From the NCBI RefSeq assembly GCF_049116555.1, contig NZ_JAGDYT010000001.1, positions 868,001 through 932,000 of the forward strand: DNA of 64,000 bases. Reading direction: 5' to 3'. Position numbers and translations under genes: made by a program. How positions within the stretch are numbered: position 1 is the stretch's first letter; every line of letters starts with the position of its first letter. The stretch is from Maricaulis maris_C (GTDB taxonomy: Bacteria; Pseudomonadota; Alphaproteobacteria; Caulobacterales; Maricaulaceae). Shown here in pieces: positions 26,348-33,835 of the stretch. The notes under the pieces were generated by a model. That model had not been told where the DNA came from, did not search any database, and was given only the letters and a program-made list of their open reading frames with translations.

Positions 26348-27367
26348 ATGACCGCAACGCGGTCGTTTATCATTGCTGCAGCCCTTGCCGCGCTCGCGAT
26401 TGCCGCCGCGCTGGCTTTCATCATGTATCGTCCCGGACCGACCGATGATGGCGCGCCCGCGCCTGCCGTCGAGAATCCGGTGTCCCCGGCTGGGACGACG
26501 ACACAGCCCGATCCGAGCGACGCCATGCTGGCTGCCCCGGTTTTCGACATTGTGCGTGTGGCCCCGGCAGGGACCGCCGTTGTGGCTGGCCGCGGCGAAC
26601 CGGGTGCGACCATCCAGCTGCTCGCCAATGATGCGGCGCTGGAATTCGACAATGCCAGTTCGCGCACGGATCGCATGCCGATCAATGAGCGCGGCGAGTG
26701 GGTGATCATTCTCAATGATCCGCTGCCCTCCGGTGCGGTCGAACTCTCCTTGCTGATGACGGCCCAGGACGGACGCGAACTGCGTTCCGAACAGGTTGTG
26801 GTCGTCTCCATCCCCGAACAGCGTGGCCCGACGCCGCTGGTCGTGGTCGGTCGTCCGGGCGAAGCCAGCCGTGTCTGGCAATGCCCGTCCTGCTCGACGG
26901 GCGAGATGGGGCCGCTGGTGCTGGAGACCATCGATTACGACGAAACCGGTGCCGTCATCTTCTCCGGTCGTGCCGAGGCGGGCACGACGGTACGGATCTT
27001 CGCCAATGGCGCCCAGGTCGGCGAGACCTCTGTTGGCCGTGATGGTCGCTGGACCTTGCAGGCTGGCGCTCTTTTGGCGCCGGGCATCTATGACCTGCAG
27101 ATCGACCAGGTCGACGAAGACGGCCAGGTCAGCGCTGTCATCGTGCTGCCCTTCGAACGCGTGGCGGCTGAAGACCTTGATCTGGGTCCGAATTCGGTGG
27201 TCGTGCAGCCGGGCAATTCGCTCTGGCGTCTGGCCCGTCGTCTCTATGGCGAGGGCGTCCAGTACACGGTGATCTACGAAGCCAATCGCGACCAGATCCG
27301 CGACCCGAACCTGATCTATCCAGGCCAGGTGCTCGAAGCACCGGGCGAGGACGGGCAGGGGGGCTAG
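26348..27367 (+). CDS. LysM-domain envelope protein with N-terminal anchor
   Basis: 339 residues from ATG at 26348. An N-terminal hydrophobic helix (about 7-27) anchors it or acts as a signal. A proline/threonine-rich linker (about 33-62) follows. Two Ig-like beta modules start near 68 (VVAGRGEPGATIQLLAND) and near 203 (VIFSGRAEAGTTVRIFANG), similar to each other. A C-terminal LysM domain starts near 292 (VVQPGNSLWRLARRLYGEG to NLIYPGQVL). Between the Ig modules is QCPSCSTGE, a CxxC pair. LysM binds peptidoglycan, so it sits in the periplasm against the wall. A gene for a small membrane protein follows after five bases. Confidence 0.88.
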   Translation: MTATRSFIIAAALAALAIAAALAFIMYRPGPTDDGAPAPAVENPVSPAGTTTQPDPSDAMLAAPVFDIVRVAPAGTAVVAGRGEPGATIQLLANDAALEFDNASSRTDRMPINERGEWVIILNDPLPSGAVELSLLMTAQDGRELRSEQVVVVSIPEQRGPTPLVVVGRPGEASRVWQCPSCSTGEMGPLVLETIDYDETGAVIFSGRAEAGTTVRIFANGAQVGETSVGRDGRWTLQAGALLAPGIYDLQIDQVDEDGQVSAVIVLPFERVAAEDLDLGPNSVVVQPGNSLWRLARRLYGEGVQYTVIYEANRDQIRDPNLIYPGQVLEAPGEDGQGG

Positions 27368-27372
27368 CCTCG

Positions 27373-27744
27373 ATGGGTGATCCTGAAAAGGACCTGCCCC
27401 TCGATCTCGACAGTTCGCCCTGGCAGCGCTGGTCTCCCATTCTGCTGGATGTGGCTGTGGTGTTGGTTGCCCTGCATGTCCTGCAGGCGCTGCTGGTCGC
27501 GTTTTATCCTTATGGGATGATGGTGGGCTGGTATGCAGATCGCGGCGAGGCCCTGTTGGACCGTCTGATTGCGCTGCCAATCAGTGCGCACGGGAATTGG
27601 ACCGGCTTGGCGCTCGGGACCGTCTTGCTGGTTTTGTTGAGGGTGGGAAGCGGTCTGCTTGGCTGGCACCGGCTGATCTTCTGCGTCGTCCCGCCGTTCC
27701 TCGCGATAGCGTGGCATTTCTGGATTCGAGGTGGATCTGCATGA
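27373..27744 (+). CDS. Membrane protein of unknown function (123 aa)
   Basis: 123 residues. A polar start (MGDPEKDLPLDLDSSPWQRW) precedes three hydrophobic helices (SPILLDVAVVLVALHVLQAL; LALGTVLLVLLRVGSGLLGW; LIFCVVPPFLAIAWHFWI). It follows the LysM gene by five bases and precedes the ABC transporter by 57, so it probably belongs to the same transcript. I recognise no family and see no conserved polar residues inside the helices that would suggest catalysis or transport. Confidence 0.65.
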   Translation: MGDPEKDLPLDLDSSPWQRWSPILLDVAVVLVALHVLQALLVAFYPYGMMVGWYADRGEALLDRLIALPISAHGNWTGLALGTVLLVLLRVGSGLLGWHRLIFCVVPPFLAIAWHFWIRGGSA

Positions 27745-27801
27745 TCGCAGCTCAGGCCGCCCTCTGGCGCTTGCCCCTCCGACGCCCTATCTCTCGTCGC
27801 G

Positions 27802-29700
27802 ATGAGACCGACAAAGCCCGACAGCGAGGATGAAGCCAAGCAGGCGCCGGAAGGCTCGCTGGGCAAGACGATGTGGCGCCTGTTTGCGCTGCTGGCCTCG
27901 CCGGACATGGCCAAGTGGCGCTTCCGCATGGGACTGGCGCTGGTCCTGACGATTATCGCCAAGCTGTTCTCGGTGGGTGCGCCCATCCTGTTCGGAGACG
28001 GCATCAATCTGATCGTTGAGGCCACGGGCGGCGCCACGGCCGCCGCTGAAGGGCGTCAGGGCAGCACGCTCTGGCCCGGCCTTCTCACCACCTTCTCGCT
28101 GGCTTTCATCGCCTATGCCGTGGCGCGCTTCCTGTCGGTCGGCGCGCCGCAGCTGCGCGACGCGATGTTTGCCCCGGTCAGCCAGGACGCCCAGCGCCTG
28201 ACCGCGGTGCGGGCCTTTGCCCATGTCCAGCGCCTGTCGATCGGCTATCACCAGACCAAGCGGACCGGCGCGCTCCAGCGCATCATCGAGCGCGGCGCCC
28301 GCGCCGTCGATTTCCTGATGCGCTTCCTGATCTTCAACATCGCCCCGACCCTGTTCGAGCTGACGCTCGCGGCCATCGTTCTCAGTGCCAATTATGGCTG
28401 GGAATTCGCCGTGATCGCGGTGATCACGATCGCGGTCTATATGGGCCTGACCTGGTCGATGACCGAATGGCGCGTGGTCATCCGACGGCAGATGAATGAG
28501 GCGGATAATGAGGCCTCGGCGCGCGCGGTCGACGGCTTGATCAATTTCGAGACGGTGAAGGCCTTCGCGGCCGAAGAGCGCGAGAGCGACGCCTATAATT
28601 CGGCGATGACGCGCTATGCCAGCGCCGCCACCAAATCGCAGTCCTCGCTGGCCCTGCTGAACGGACTTCAGGCCTTCGTGATGAATGCCGGCCTGCTGGC
28701 CATGGCGCTCACCGCTGGCTGGAAGGCCTATAACGGCGTGCTCATGGCGGGTGATGTGGCCGCCGTGACGCTGGTGCTGATGAATATCTACCAGCCGCTC
28801 AACATCCTTGGCTGGGCCTATCGCGAGATCAAGCAGGGCGCGGTCGACATGGAACGCGTCTATGAAACCCTGGCATTGAAGCCCGATGTCGACGACGCGC
28901 CGGATGCACGCCCGCTGACGCTGGCCGGCGGGGCGGTGCGGTTCGAGGATGTCGCTTTCACCCATGACGGGCGCTCGCGCTCGCTGGGCGGGGTGAGCAT
29001 GGATATTCCCGCTGGTGGCTTTGTCGGGATTTGCGGCCCCTCCGGCGCCGGCAAATCGACCATATTGCGCCTGCTCTTCCGCTTTTATGATCCCGAGCAG
29101 GGGCGGGTACTGATCGACGGCCAGGACCTGCGCGGGATCGCCCAGACCAGCTTGCGCGATGCGCTGGGCCTGGTGCCCCAGGACGTGGTGCTGTTCAATG
29201 ATACGCTCCGTGCCAACATCATTTATGGCAAGCCGGAAGCGAGCGAGGCCGAGATCGCGGCTGTGCTGGAGCGGGCCCACCTGTCTGACTTCGTGGCCGG
29301 ACTGCCGGAGGGGCTTGAGACGCTGGTCGGCGAGCGCGGGCTGAAACTCTCTGGCGGCGAGAAACAGCGCGTCGGTGTGGCCCGCGCCATCCTCAAGGAC
29401 CCGGCGGTGCTGATCCTCGACGAGGCCACTTCGGCGCTGGACAGTCAGACCGAGGGCGAAGTCCAGGCTGCGCTCAGCGACGCGGCCCGGGGGCGCACCA
29501 CGATCGCCGTCGCCCACCGCCTTTCGACCATCGCCGGTGCCGACCGGATTTTCGTGCTGGACGCTGGCCGTGTGGCGGAAACCGGCACGCATGACGAATT
29601 GCTGGCGATGGACGGGCTCTATGCTGATATGTGGCGTCGCCAGAGCGAGGCCGTCTCGGCGGTCGGCGAGGCACTGGAAACCGCCCAGATCGCCGAATAG
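27802..29700 (+). CDS. Atm1-type ABC exporter (fused membrane and ATPase domains)
   Basis: 632 residues, a half-transporter with a six-helix membrane domain (about 45-330) and a C-terminal ATPase. Walker A GPSGAGKST, Q-loop PQDVVLFND, signature LSGGEKQR and Walker B VLILDEATSALD are all intact. The membrane part contains the Atm1-like stretches RGARAVDFLMRFLIFNIAPT, YMGLTWSMTEWRVVIRRQMN and EADNEASARAVDGLINFETV. Atm1 homologues export glutathione-linked sulfur or metal conjugates. A glutathione reductase and a monothiol glutaredoxin elsewhere in the window fit such chemistry. The homodimer sits in the inner membrane. Confidence 0.9.
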   Translation: MRPTKPDSEDEAKQAPEGSLGKTMWRLFALLASPDMAKWRFRMGLALVLTIIAKLFSVGAPILFGDGINLIVEATGGATAAAEGRQGSTLWPGLLTTFSLAFIAYAVARFLSVGAPQLRDAMFAPVSQDAQRLTAVRAFAHVQRLSIGYHQTKRTGALQRIIERGARAVDFLMRFLIFNIAPTLFELTLAAIVLSANYGWEFAVIAVITIAVYMGLTWSMTEWRVVIRRQMNEADNEASARAVDGLINFETVKAFAAEERESDAYNSAMTRYASAATKSQSSLALLNGLQAFVMNAGLLAMALTAGWKAYNGVLMAGDVAAVTLVLMNIYQPLNILGWAYREIKQGAVDMERVYETLALKPDVDDAPDARPLTLAGGAVRFEDVAFTHDGRSRSLGGVSMDIPAGGFVGICGPSGAGKSTILRLLFRFYDPEQGRVLIDGQDLRGIAQTSLRDALGLVPQDVVLFNDTLRANIIYGKPEASEAEIAAVLERAHLSDFVAGLPEGLETLVGERGLKLSGGEKQRVGVARAILKDPAVLILDEATSALDSQTEGEVQAALSDAARGRTTIAVAHRLSTIAGADRIFVLDAGRVAETGTHDELLAMDGLYADMWRRQSEAVSAVGEALETAQIAE

Positions 29701-29756
29701 GCGTTGTTTTTATTGCCGTGCCGCCTAGTCTGCACACAGCAGCGCGGGGGCGTCTC

Positions 29757-30467
29757 ATGGACATGATCATGGAGGGCTGGCAGGCCTTTTCGACATCGCA
29801 GGTCGGCCGTGTACTGACGTCGATCGAGGCGCAGCGAAGCTATGCGGCCGTGGCTCTGCTCGCCGTGTTTGCGCTCAGTCTCTGGCTGGCCCGCTTGCAG
29901 CTCAATCTCCTGAAGGGCGTGCGGGCGGTCGAGCTTGAAGCCGATGAACGCATTTCCGGGCCAGAGCCGAAACTGGCCAAGACCATCCAGGCGCGACTGG
30001 ATCGATATCGGGCCCGGCGGGCGGAGATTGTCGGTGGCGTCTGGCAGGCGCTGGCAGCGCTCATTCTCTTCGGGCTCATCCTGCCTGGCGGCGTCGTCTT
30101 CTCGGCTGTGTGGATGCATGACTGGTTGCTGCCGGACTATGCCGCGCCGATCCTGATCGGCGAGGCGGCCCCCGCGTCCGGTCATGAAACCGGGCTGGGC
30201 GCGGTCCTGGTTTTTCTGGTCGACCAGGTTTTTCGCGGGGCCCTGGCGGATATTCCTGAAGTCTTCCGTCTCGGCCTGACCCCGGTCAGCAATAATCCGG
30301 ACAATGCCGTCATCTCCTGGCTGATCGTGATCTATCGCTTTGCGGCCGGGATTGTCAGCGGATCGGCGCTCTACATGATGTATCGGGTCTGGCGCGGCGT
30401 GCCGCGCATTGACCGGCGCATCCGCGATTATGAAGTCCGCCTGCGTCAGGCCGGGGCCGTCGCATGA
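29757..30467 (+). CDS. Membrane protein of unknown function upstream of tyrA
   Basis: 236 residues from ATG at 29757, with GCGGGGGCG before it. It has a short N-terminal amphipathic stretch and three or four hydrophobic helices (YAAVALLAVFALSLWLA; VWQALAALILFGLILPGGV; AVLVFLVDQVFRGAL; VISWLIVIYRFAAGIVSGSA). A basic helix KTIQARLDRYRARRAEIV connects the first two. Its stop overlaps the tyrA start by four bases, so the two are translationally coupled, but nothing links it to tyrosine synthesis. Family not recognised. Confidence 0.68.
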   Translation: MDMIMEGWQAFSTSQVGRVLTSIEAQRSYAAVALLAVFALSLWLARLQLNLLKGVRAVELEADERISGPEPKLAKTIQARLDRYRARRAEIVGGVWQALAALILFGLILPGGVVFSAVWMHDWLLPDYAAPILIGEAAPASGHETGLGAVLVFLVDQVFRGALADIPEVFRLGLTPVSNNPDNAVISWLIVIYRFAAGIVSGSALYMMYRVWRGVPRIDRRIRDYEVRLRQAGAVA

Positions 30468-31192
30468 CGGACCATCCTGCAGTCGGTCTGATCGGACTGG
30501 GCGCTTTCGGGCGTCTGGCGGCGAGCCATCTCGCTCCGCATCTTGATCTGCTCGCGCATGACCCGGCAGTGACCGCGCTGGACGGCGTGACCCTGGTTCC
30601 GCTCGCCGAAGCCGCTGCGCGACCGGTGGTCATCCTGGCTGTGCCGGTGCAGTCGCTGGCAGACGTGTGTCGCGGTATCGCGCCCTATATCCAGCCTGGC
30701 GCCCTGGTGATGGATGTCGCCTCGGTGAAGCTGGAGCCGATGGCGGCGATGCGGGAGGCCTTGCCGGAGGGGACACGCATTCTCGGCACCCACCCGCTCT
30801 TCGGACCGCAGAGTGCGGCGGACGGGCTGGAGGGGCAGTCCATCGTCCTGTGTCCCGAACCCGGCGTCGACCCGAGCTGTGTCGCCCATTTCCTGCGTGA
30901 TGATTTGCGGCTCGACGTGCATTTGTCCGACGCCGACACCCATGACCGGACCATGGCCAGCGTGCAGGCGCTGACCCATCTTGTCTCGAAGGTCATCACC
31001 GACCTCGACCTTCCGACCGCGCCCTACACCACGCGCAGTTATGATCTGCTCACACAGGCGGCTGAACTGGTGGCCGGTGACAGCGATGCGCTGTTTCGGG
31101 CCATTGAGGGTCACAATCCCCATGCGGCCGATTTGCGGGCGCGATTCTTCCAGGCGGCGCGGGCCCTGGATGCGCGGCTGGAACAGGGCTGA
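30464..31192 (+). CDS. tyrA: Prephenate (or arogenate) dehydrogenase
   Basis: 242 residues. The Rossmann loop is GLIGLGAFGRLAASHL (8-23), followed by VVILAVPVQSLADV, DVASVKLEPM, and the family motif GTHPLFGPQS near residue 103. HDRTMASVQALTHLVSKV forms the dimer helix. It oxidises prephenate or arogenate with NAD(P) on the way to tyrosine. The chain is shorter than most TyrA proteins and resembles the single-domain cyanobacterial/plant-like form, which suggests arogenate as a real option. It lacks an ACT domain, so feedback control is not evident. Confidence 0.88.
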   Translation: MTDHPAVGLIGLGAFGRLAASHLAPHLDLLAHDPAVTALDGVTLVPLAEAAARPVVILAVPVQSLADVCRGIAPYIQPGALVMDVASVKLEPMAAMREALPEGTRILGTHPLFGPQSAADGLEGQSIVLCPEPGVDPSCVAHFLRDDLRLDVHLSDADTHDRTMASVQALTHLVSKVITDLDLPTAPYTTRSYDLLTQAAELVAGDSDALFRAIEGHNPHAADLRARFFQAARALDARLEQG

Positions 31193-31210
31193 TTCCCGCA
31201 TTCGGGCATG

Positions 31211-31233
31211 AAAAAACCCGCCGGAAGGCGGGT
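31211..31233 (-). terminator. Terminator of tRNA-Asn
   Basis: Hairpin ACCCGCC-GGAA-GGCGGGT at 31216-31233. On the minus strand it is followed by six T residues (31211-31216), which places it 35 bases past the tRNA-Asn 3' end. On the plus strand no T-run follows. A second inverted repeat, CCCCG-CCAGG-CGGGG, lies at 31241-31255. Confidence 0.75.
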
Positions 31234-31268
31234 CATTCAACCCCGCCAGGCGGGGTGGGACTTGAGAA

Positions 31269-31344
31269 TGGCTCCTCGGGACGGGCTCGAACCGCCGACC
31301 CGGTGATTAACAGTCACCTGCTCTACCAACTGAGCTACCGAGGA
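31269..31344 (-). tRNA. tRNA-Asn (anticodon GTT)
   Basis: The reverse strand gives acceptor TCCTCGG/CCGAGGA, D-arm TAGCTCAGTTGGTAGAGCA, anticodon stem GGTGA/TCACC with loop CTGTTAA (anticodon GTT), and T-arm GGCGG-TTCGAGC-CCGTC. Discriminator G and an encoded CCA are present. Length 76 nt. Confidence 0.97.
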
Positions 31345-31433
31345 ACATGTGCTCTCAAGCGAGGCCCGGCTTTTATCAGAGCTTTTGCACGGGGCGCAAG
31401 CACCCTTGTGTGCAAGAAGCAGCAAGTGGGTGC

Positions 31434-31510
31434 AAAAAAAATCGGGAGCCGCGGAGGCTCCCGAAAAGGCATTGGGTGGATGGTGGGGTGTCTTCACGGG
31501 AAGACGCCCC
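31434..31510 (-). ncRNA. Candidate small RNA with two hairpins and CCACC linker
   Basis: On the minus strand a 5' hairpin pairs GGGG-GTCTTC (31510-31500, one internal mismatch) with GAAGAC-CCCC around a CCGT loop. The open linker ACCATCCACCCAAT and GCCTTTTC follow, then a 9-bp terminator stem (TCGGGAGCC/GGCTCCCGA, 31442-31464) and eight T residues (31434-31441). No minus-strand gene lies upstream for 730 bases that this terminator could serve, and the tRNA gene lies beyond it, so it must end a separate short transcript. The pyrimidine-rich linker could pair with ribosome-binding sites. A TTAA-N7-TTAA box is 20 bases upstream of the proposed 5' end. The exact 5' end is a guess. Confidence 0.62.
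31442..31464 (-). terminator. Rho-independent terminator of the candidate small RNA
   Basis: Stem TCGGGAGCC / GGCTCCCGA (9 bp) with a five-base loop. On the minus strand eight T residues follow (31441-31434). It is directional: the plus strand has only short A-tracts after it. Confidence 0.85.
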
Positions 31511-31529
31511 TAAATTCGGTCCTGAACCC

Positions 31530-31544
31530 TTAAGGTGGAGTTAA
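31530..31544. promoter_or_regulatory. CtrA-type box TTAA-N7-TTAA
   Basis: TTAA GGTGGAG TTAA is an exact match to the Caulobacter CtrA consensus. It lies 20 to 34 bases before the proposed start of the small RNA on the minus strand, about where CtrA-activated promoters carry it, and 170 bases before the DUF962 gene on the plus strand. Which promoter it serves is inferred. Confidence 0.6.
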
Positions 31545-31713
31545 CGGGATCGGGAGGATTAGGCATTTGGTTTATTGTCCTTGCCGGTTTCCTAATGGAA
31601 TCATGGAAATACGTGGATAATCGAGCAGGTTTCATTCACCATGAAAAATGCCCGTTTTCGGGCGCGCAAGCCGCCGTGATACTGATCTGGCAGGCGAATC
31701 ACCGGAGCTGACC

Positions 31714-32064
31714 ATGCGCGAACACGCCACGTTCGAATCATTCTGGCCATTTTACCTGCGCGAGCACGCCAAGCACTGGACGCGGGCCTGGCACTTCGTC
31801 GGTTCGACGCTGGCCATCTTCGTCCTGATCTATGCGCTCGCATCGCAGACCTGGTGGCTGCTCCTGGCGGTGCCGGTCTCCGGCTATTTCTTTGCCTGGG
31901 TCAGTCATGCCTTCGTCGAGCGCAACAAGCCGGCGACCTTCACCTATCCGCTCTGGTCGCTGGTTGGCGACTACCGCATGTACGGGCTCTTCCTGGCCGG
32001 GCGGCTTGACGCGGAGCTGGACAAGGCCGGCGTGGCGACCGGGCTGGAGGCAAATGACGGCTAG
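31714..32064 (+). CDS. DUF962 / Mpo1-like membrane protein
   Basis: 116 residues from ATG at 31714. It opens with the family signature FESFWPFYLREHAKHWTRAW, followed by the FVGST turn, two hydrophobic helices (LAIFVLIYALASQTWWLLLA and VSGYFFAWVSHAFVERNKPA), and the TYPLWSLVGDYRMYGLFLAG ending typical of DUF962. The yeast homologue Mpo1 is an iron-dependent dioxygenase that alpha-oxidises 2-hydroxy fatty acids. The histidines in HAKH and WVSHAF match its metal-binding pattern. Whether the bacterial protein has that activity is inference. DUF2256 follows after 37 bases, probably on the same transcript. Confidence 0.82.
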   Translation: MREHATFESFWPFYLREHAKHWTRAWHFVGSTLAIFVLIYALASQTWWLLLAVPVSGYFFAWVSHAFVERNKPATFTYPLWSLVGDYRMYGLFLAGRLDAELDKAGVATGLEANDG

Positions 32065-32101
32065 CACTGGTCGGCCCAGCGCCGGGCGCTAGGTCCCGTT
32101 C

Positions 32102-32242
32102 ATGGCCCGCCATGTTTCCAGACACACCAAACCGGCGAAGACCTGCGCGAACTGCGGACGGCCTTTCGAGTGGCGCCGCAAATGGGCAGCGGTCTGGGAT
32201 GAGGTGAAATATTGTTCCGACCGCTGTCGCCGGGCGCGCTGA
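32102..32242 (+). CDS. DUF2256 zinc-ribbon-like small protein (46 aa)
   Basis: A 46-residue gene that is easy to miss because of its size. It reads MARHVSRHTKPAKTCANCGR and continues to a second cysteine pair, KYCSDRCRRAR, at the C-terminus. CxxC...CxxxC with the interposed FEWRRKWAAVWDEV is the DUF2256 pattern, a predicted zinc-binding family. DUF2256 genes are commonly found next to cryptochrome/photolyase genes. Here the iron-sulfur photolyase ends 1 base away on the other strand, which supports the assignment. The role is unknown. Confidence 0.88.
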   Translation: MARHVSRHTKPAKTCANCGRPFEWRRKWAAVWDEVKYCSDRCRRAR

Positions 32243-32243
32243 G

Positions 32244-33764
32244 CTAAAGCGCGTCGAGGACGTCGCGAGCCCGGTCTCGATAGGCCTGACGCTTCGCCTC
32301 GGCCATCCGGTCCCAATTGCGATAAACCGGCCCCAGGCGCGGATTGCCGCGCAGCGTCTCGTCATTGCGGTCGAGGAAATCCCAGTAGAGCGAGTTGAAC
32401 GGACAGCTGTCCGGTCCGGTCTTGTCCTTCACGCTGTAGCGACAAGCACCGCAATAATCGGACATGCGATCGATATAGGCGCCACTGGCGGCATAGGGCT
32501 TCGACCCCAGCAAACCGCCATCGGCGAATTGCGACATGCCGATCACATTGGGTGCCTCGACCCATTCAAAGGCATCGATATAGACCGCCAGATACCATTC
32601 ATGGAGCGCGTGCGGATCGACCCCGGCAATCAGGGCGAAAGTCCCCGTCACCATCAGGCGCTGGATGTGGTGGGCATAGGCCTCGCGCCGTGTCTGGCCG
32701 ATGGCAGCGGACAGGCAGGCCATGTCGGTCTCGCCGCTCCAGTAGAAATCGGGCAGGGGACGTTTCGCCCCCAGGGCGTTGCGATGCACATAGTCCGGAC
32801 CTTCGCGCCAGTAGATGCCGCGCACATATTCGCGCCAGCCAATGATCTGGCGGATAAAGCCTTCCGCGGAGTTGAGGGGGACATTGCCCGCCTGCCAGGC
32901 CGCTTCAACGCGCTGGCATACGGCAAGCGGGTCGAGCAGGCCGATATTGATGTAGGCCGAGAGAACCGAGTGCCAGAGGAAGGACTCTCCGCGCAGCATG
33001 GCGTCCTGATAGGGCCCGAAATCGGCCAGCGCCGCAGCGATGAAATGATCGAGCGCGGCCTCCGCCTCCTCGGCAGTAACGGCAAAGCGGAAGGGTTCCA
33101 GATCGCCGAACCCGTCTGGAAAGCGTGTGGCCACCATGTCCAGAACCTCCCGCGTGATGGCATCGGGCTCGACGCTGTGGGGCCGCGGCATGAAGAGGTC
33201 GTCGGCGGCCGGCTTGCGGTTCTCGGCATCGTAATTCCATCTCCCGCCAGCCGGCTTGTCACCCTCCATCAGCAAACCCGTCTCGCGCCGCATCTCGCGG
33301 TAGAAATACTCCATGCGCAGTTGTTTGCGCCCCTCGGCCCAGGCGTTGAATCGTGCGTGTGAGCACAAGAAGCGGTCATCCTCCAGGATCACCACCGGCA
33401 GTCCGAAGCGGTCCTGCCAGGTCTCGAATTCTCGCCGGAGTCGCCACTCTCCGGGTTCGGTGATGATCAGGCGGTCATAGGGTCTGGTGGCCAGCGCACG
33501 CTCGATGGCATCCGCGAAATCGGCGCAGGGCAAGTCCTGGTCCAGCCGGTGATGGATGACCCGTCGGCCAGCCTTTTCCAGCGCACGCGAGAAATGGCGC
33601 ATGGCGGAGAAGACAAGCGCCATCTTCTTGCGGTGGTGCCAGACATAGTCCGTCTCGCTGAGCGCCTCGACCATCAGGATATCGGCCGCTTCCGGCCGGG
33701 TCTGGCGCAGGCTCGGCAGGTCCGGGCTGAGCTGATCGCCCAGAACGAGCACAAGGTCAGTCAT
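32244..33764 (-). CDS. phrB: Iron-sulfur bacterial cryptochrome/photolyase (PhrB type)
   Basis: 506 residues from ATG at 33764; in-frame codons upstream are not conserved-looking. The start MTDLVLVLGDQLSPDLP and the body (MRHFSRALEKAGRRVIHHRL; FLCSHARFNAWAEGRKQLRM; NIGLLDPLAV; GWREYVRGIYWREGPDYV) match the FeS-BCP photolyase-related family. Four cysteines fit the [4Fe-4S] ligands known from Agrobacterium PhrB: one in DMACLSAAIGQTRREAY, then CGACRYSVKDKTGPDSC with the diagnostic spacings of 3 and 13. Such enzymes repair (6-4) photoproducts with light, using FAD and a lumazine. It is divergent from an SDR gene with 71 bases between. Confidence 0.93.
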   Translation of the reverse strand: MTDLVLVLGDQLSPDLPSLRQTRPEAADILMVEALSETDYVWHHRKKMALVFSAMRHFSRALEKAGRRVIHHRLDQDLPCADFADAIERALATRPYDRLIITEPGEWRLRREFETWQDRFGLPVVILEDDRFLCSHARFNAWAEGRKQLRMEYFYREMRRETGLLMEGDKPAGGRWNYDAENRKPAADDLFMPRPHSVEPDAITREVLDMVATRFPDGFGDLEPFRFAVTAEEAEAALDHFIAAALADFGPYQDAMLRGESFLWHSVLSAYINIGLLDPLAVCQRVEAAWQAGNVPLNSAEGFIRQIIGWREYVRGIYWREGPDYVHRNALGAKRPLPDFYWSGETDMACLSAAIGQTRREAYAHHIQRLMVTGTFALIAGVDPHALHEWYLAVYIDAFEWVEAPNVIGMSQFADGGLLGSKPYAASGAYIDRMSDYCGACRYSVKDKTGPDSCPFNSLYWDFLDRNDETLRGNPRLGPVYRNWDRMAEAKRQAYRDRARDVLDAL

Positions 33765-33835
33765 ACGGCATCTCTCATCCAGTCTCACATTCGATACGTA
33801 GACAGTCCGAAAGCAGACCAGAGATTGGAAATGCG

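Larger units (their letters stand above)
31345..31713. other. Gene-free 369-base stretch holding a candidate small RNA
   Basis: No protein frame with ribosome site or sensible codon use is visible here. The stretch holds the tRNA-Asn promoter region (31345-31433), the candidate small RNA (31434-31510), a CtrA-type box (31530-31544), and about 170 bases before the DUF962 gene that must contain its promoter. The hairpin ATGCCCGTTTTCGGGCGCG near 31648-31666 lies in that last part. Confidence 0.6.

Noticed and set aside
27787..29592. A 601-codon open frame opposite the ABC exporter
   Set aside because: The plus strand holds all ABC motifs. The reverse translation has no motif, signal or membrane pattern.
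31241..31255. CCCCGCCAGGCGGGG near the tRNA-Asn as a second terminator
   Set aside because: A five-base palindrome with a five-base loop and no T-run. It may strengthen the neighbouring terminator but cannot be called one itself.
31269..31344. tRNA-Asn as a possible integration site of a mobile island
   Set aside because: No integrase gene, no repeated tRNA 3' end and no change in base composition or gene content next to it.
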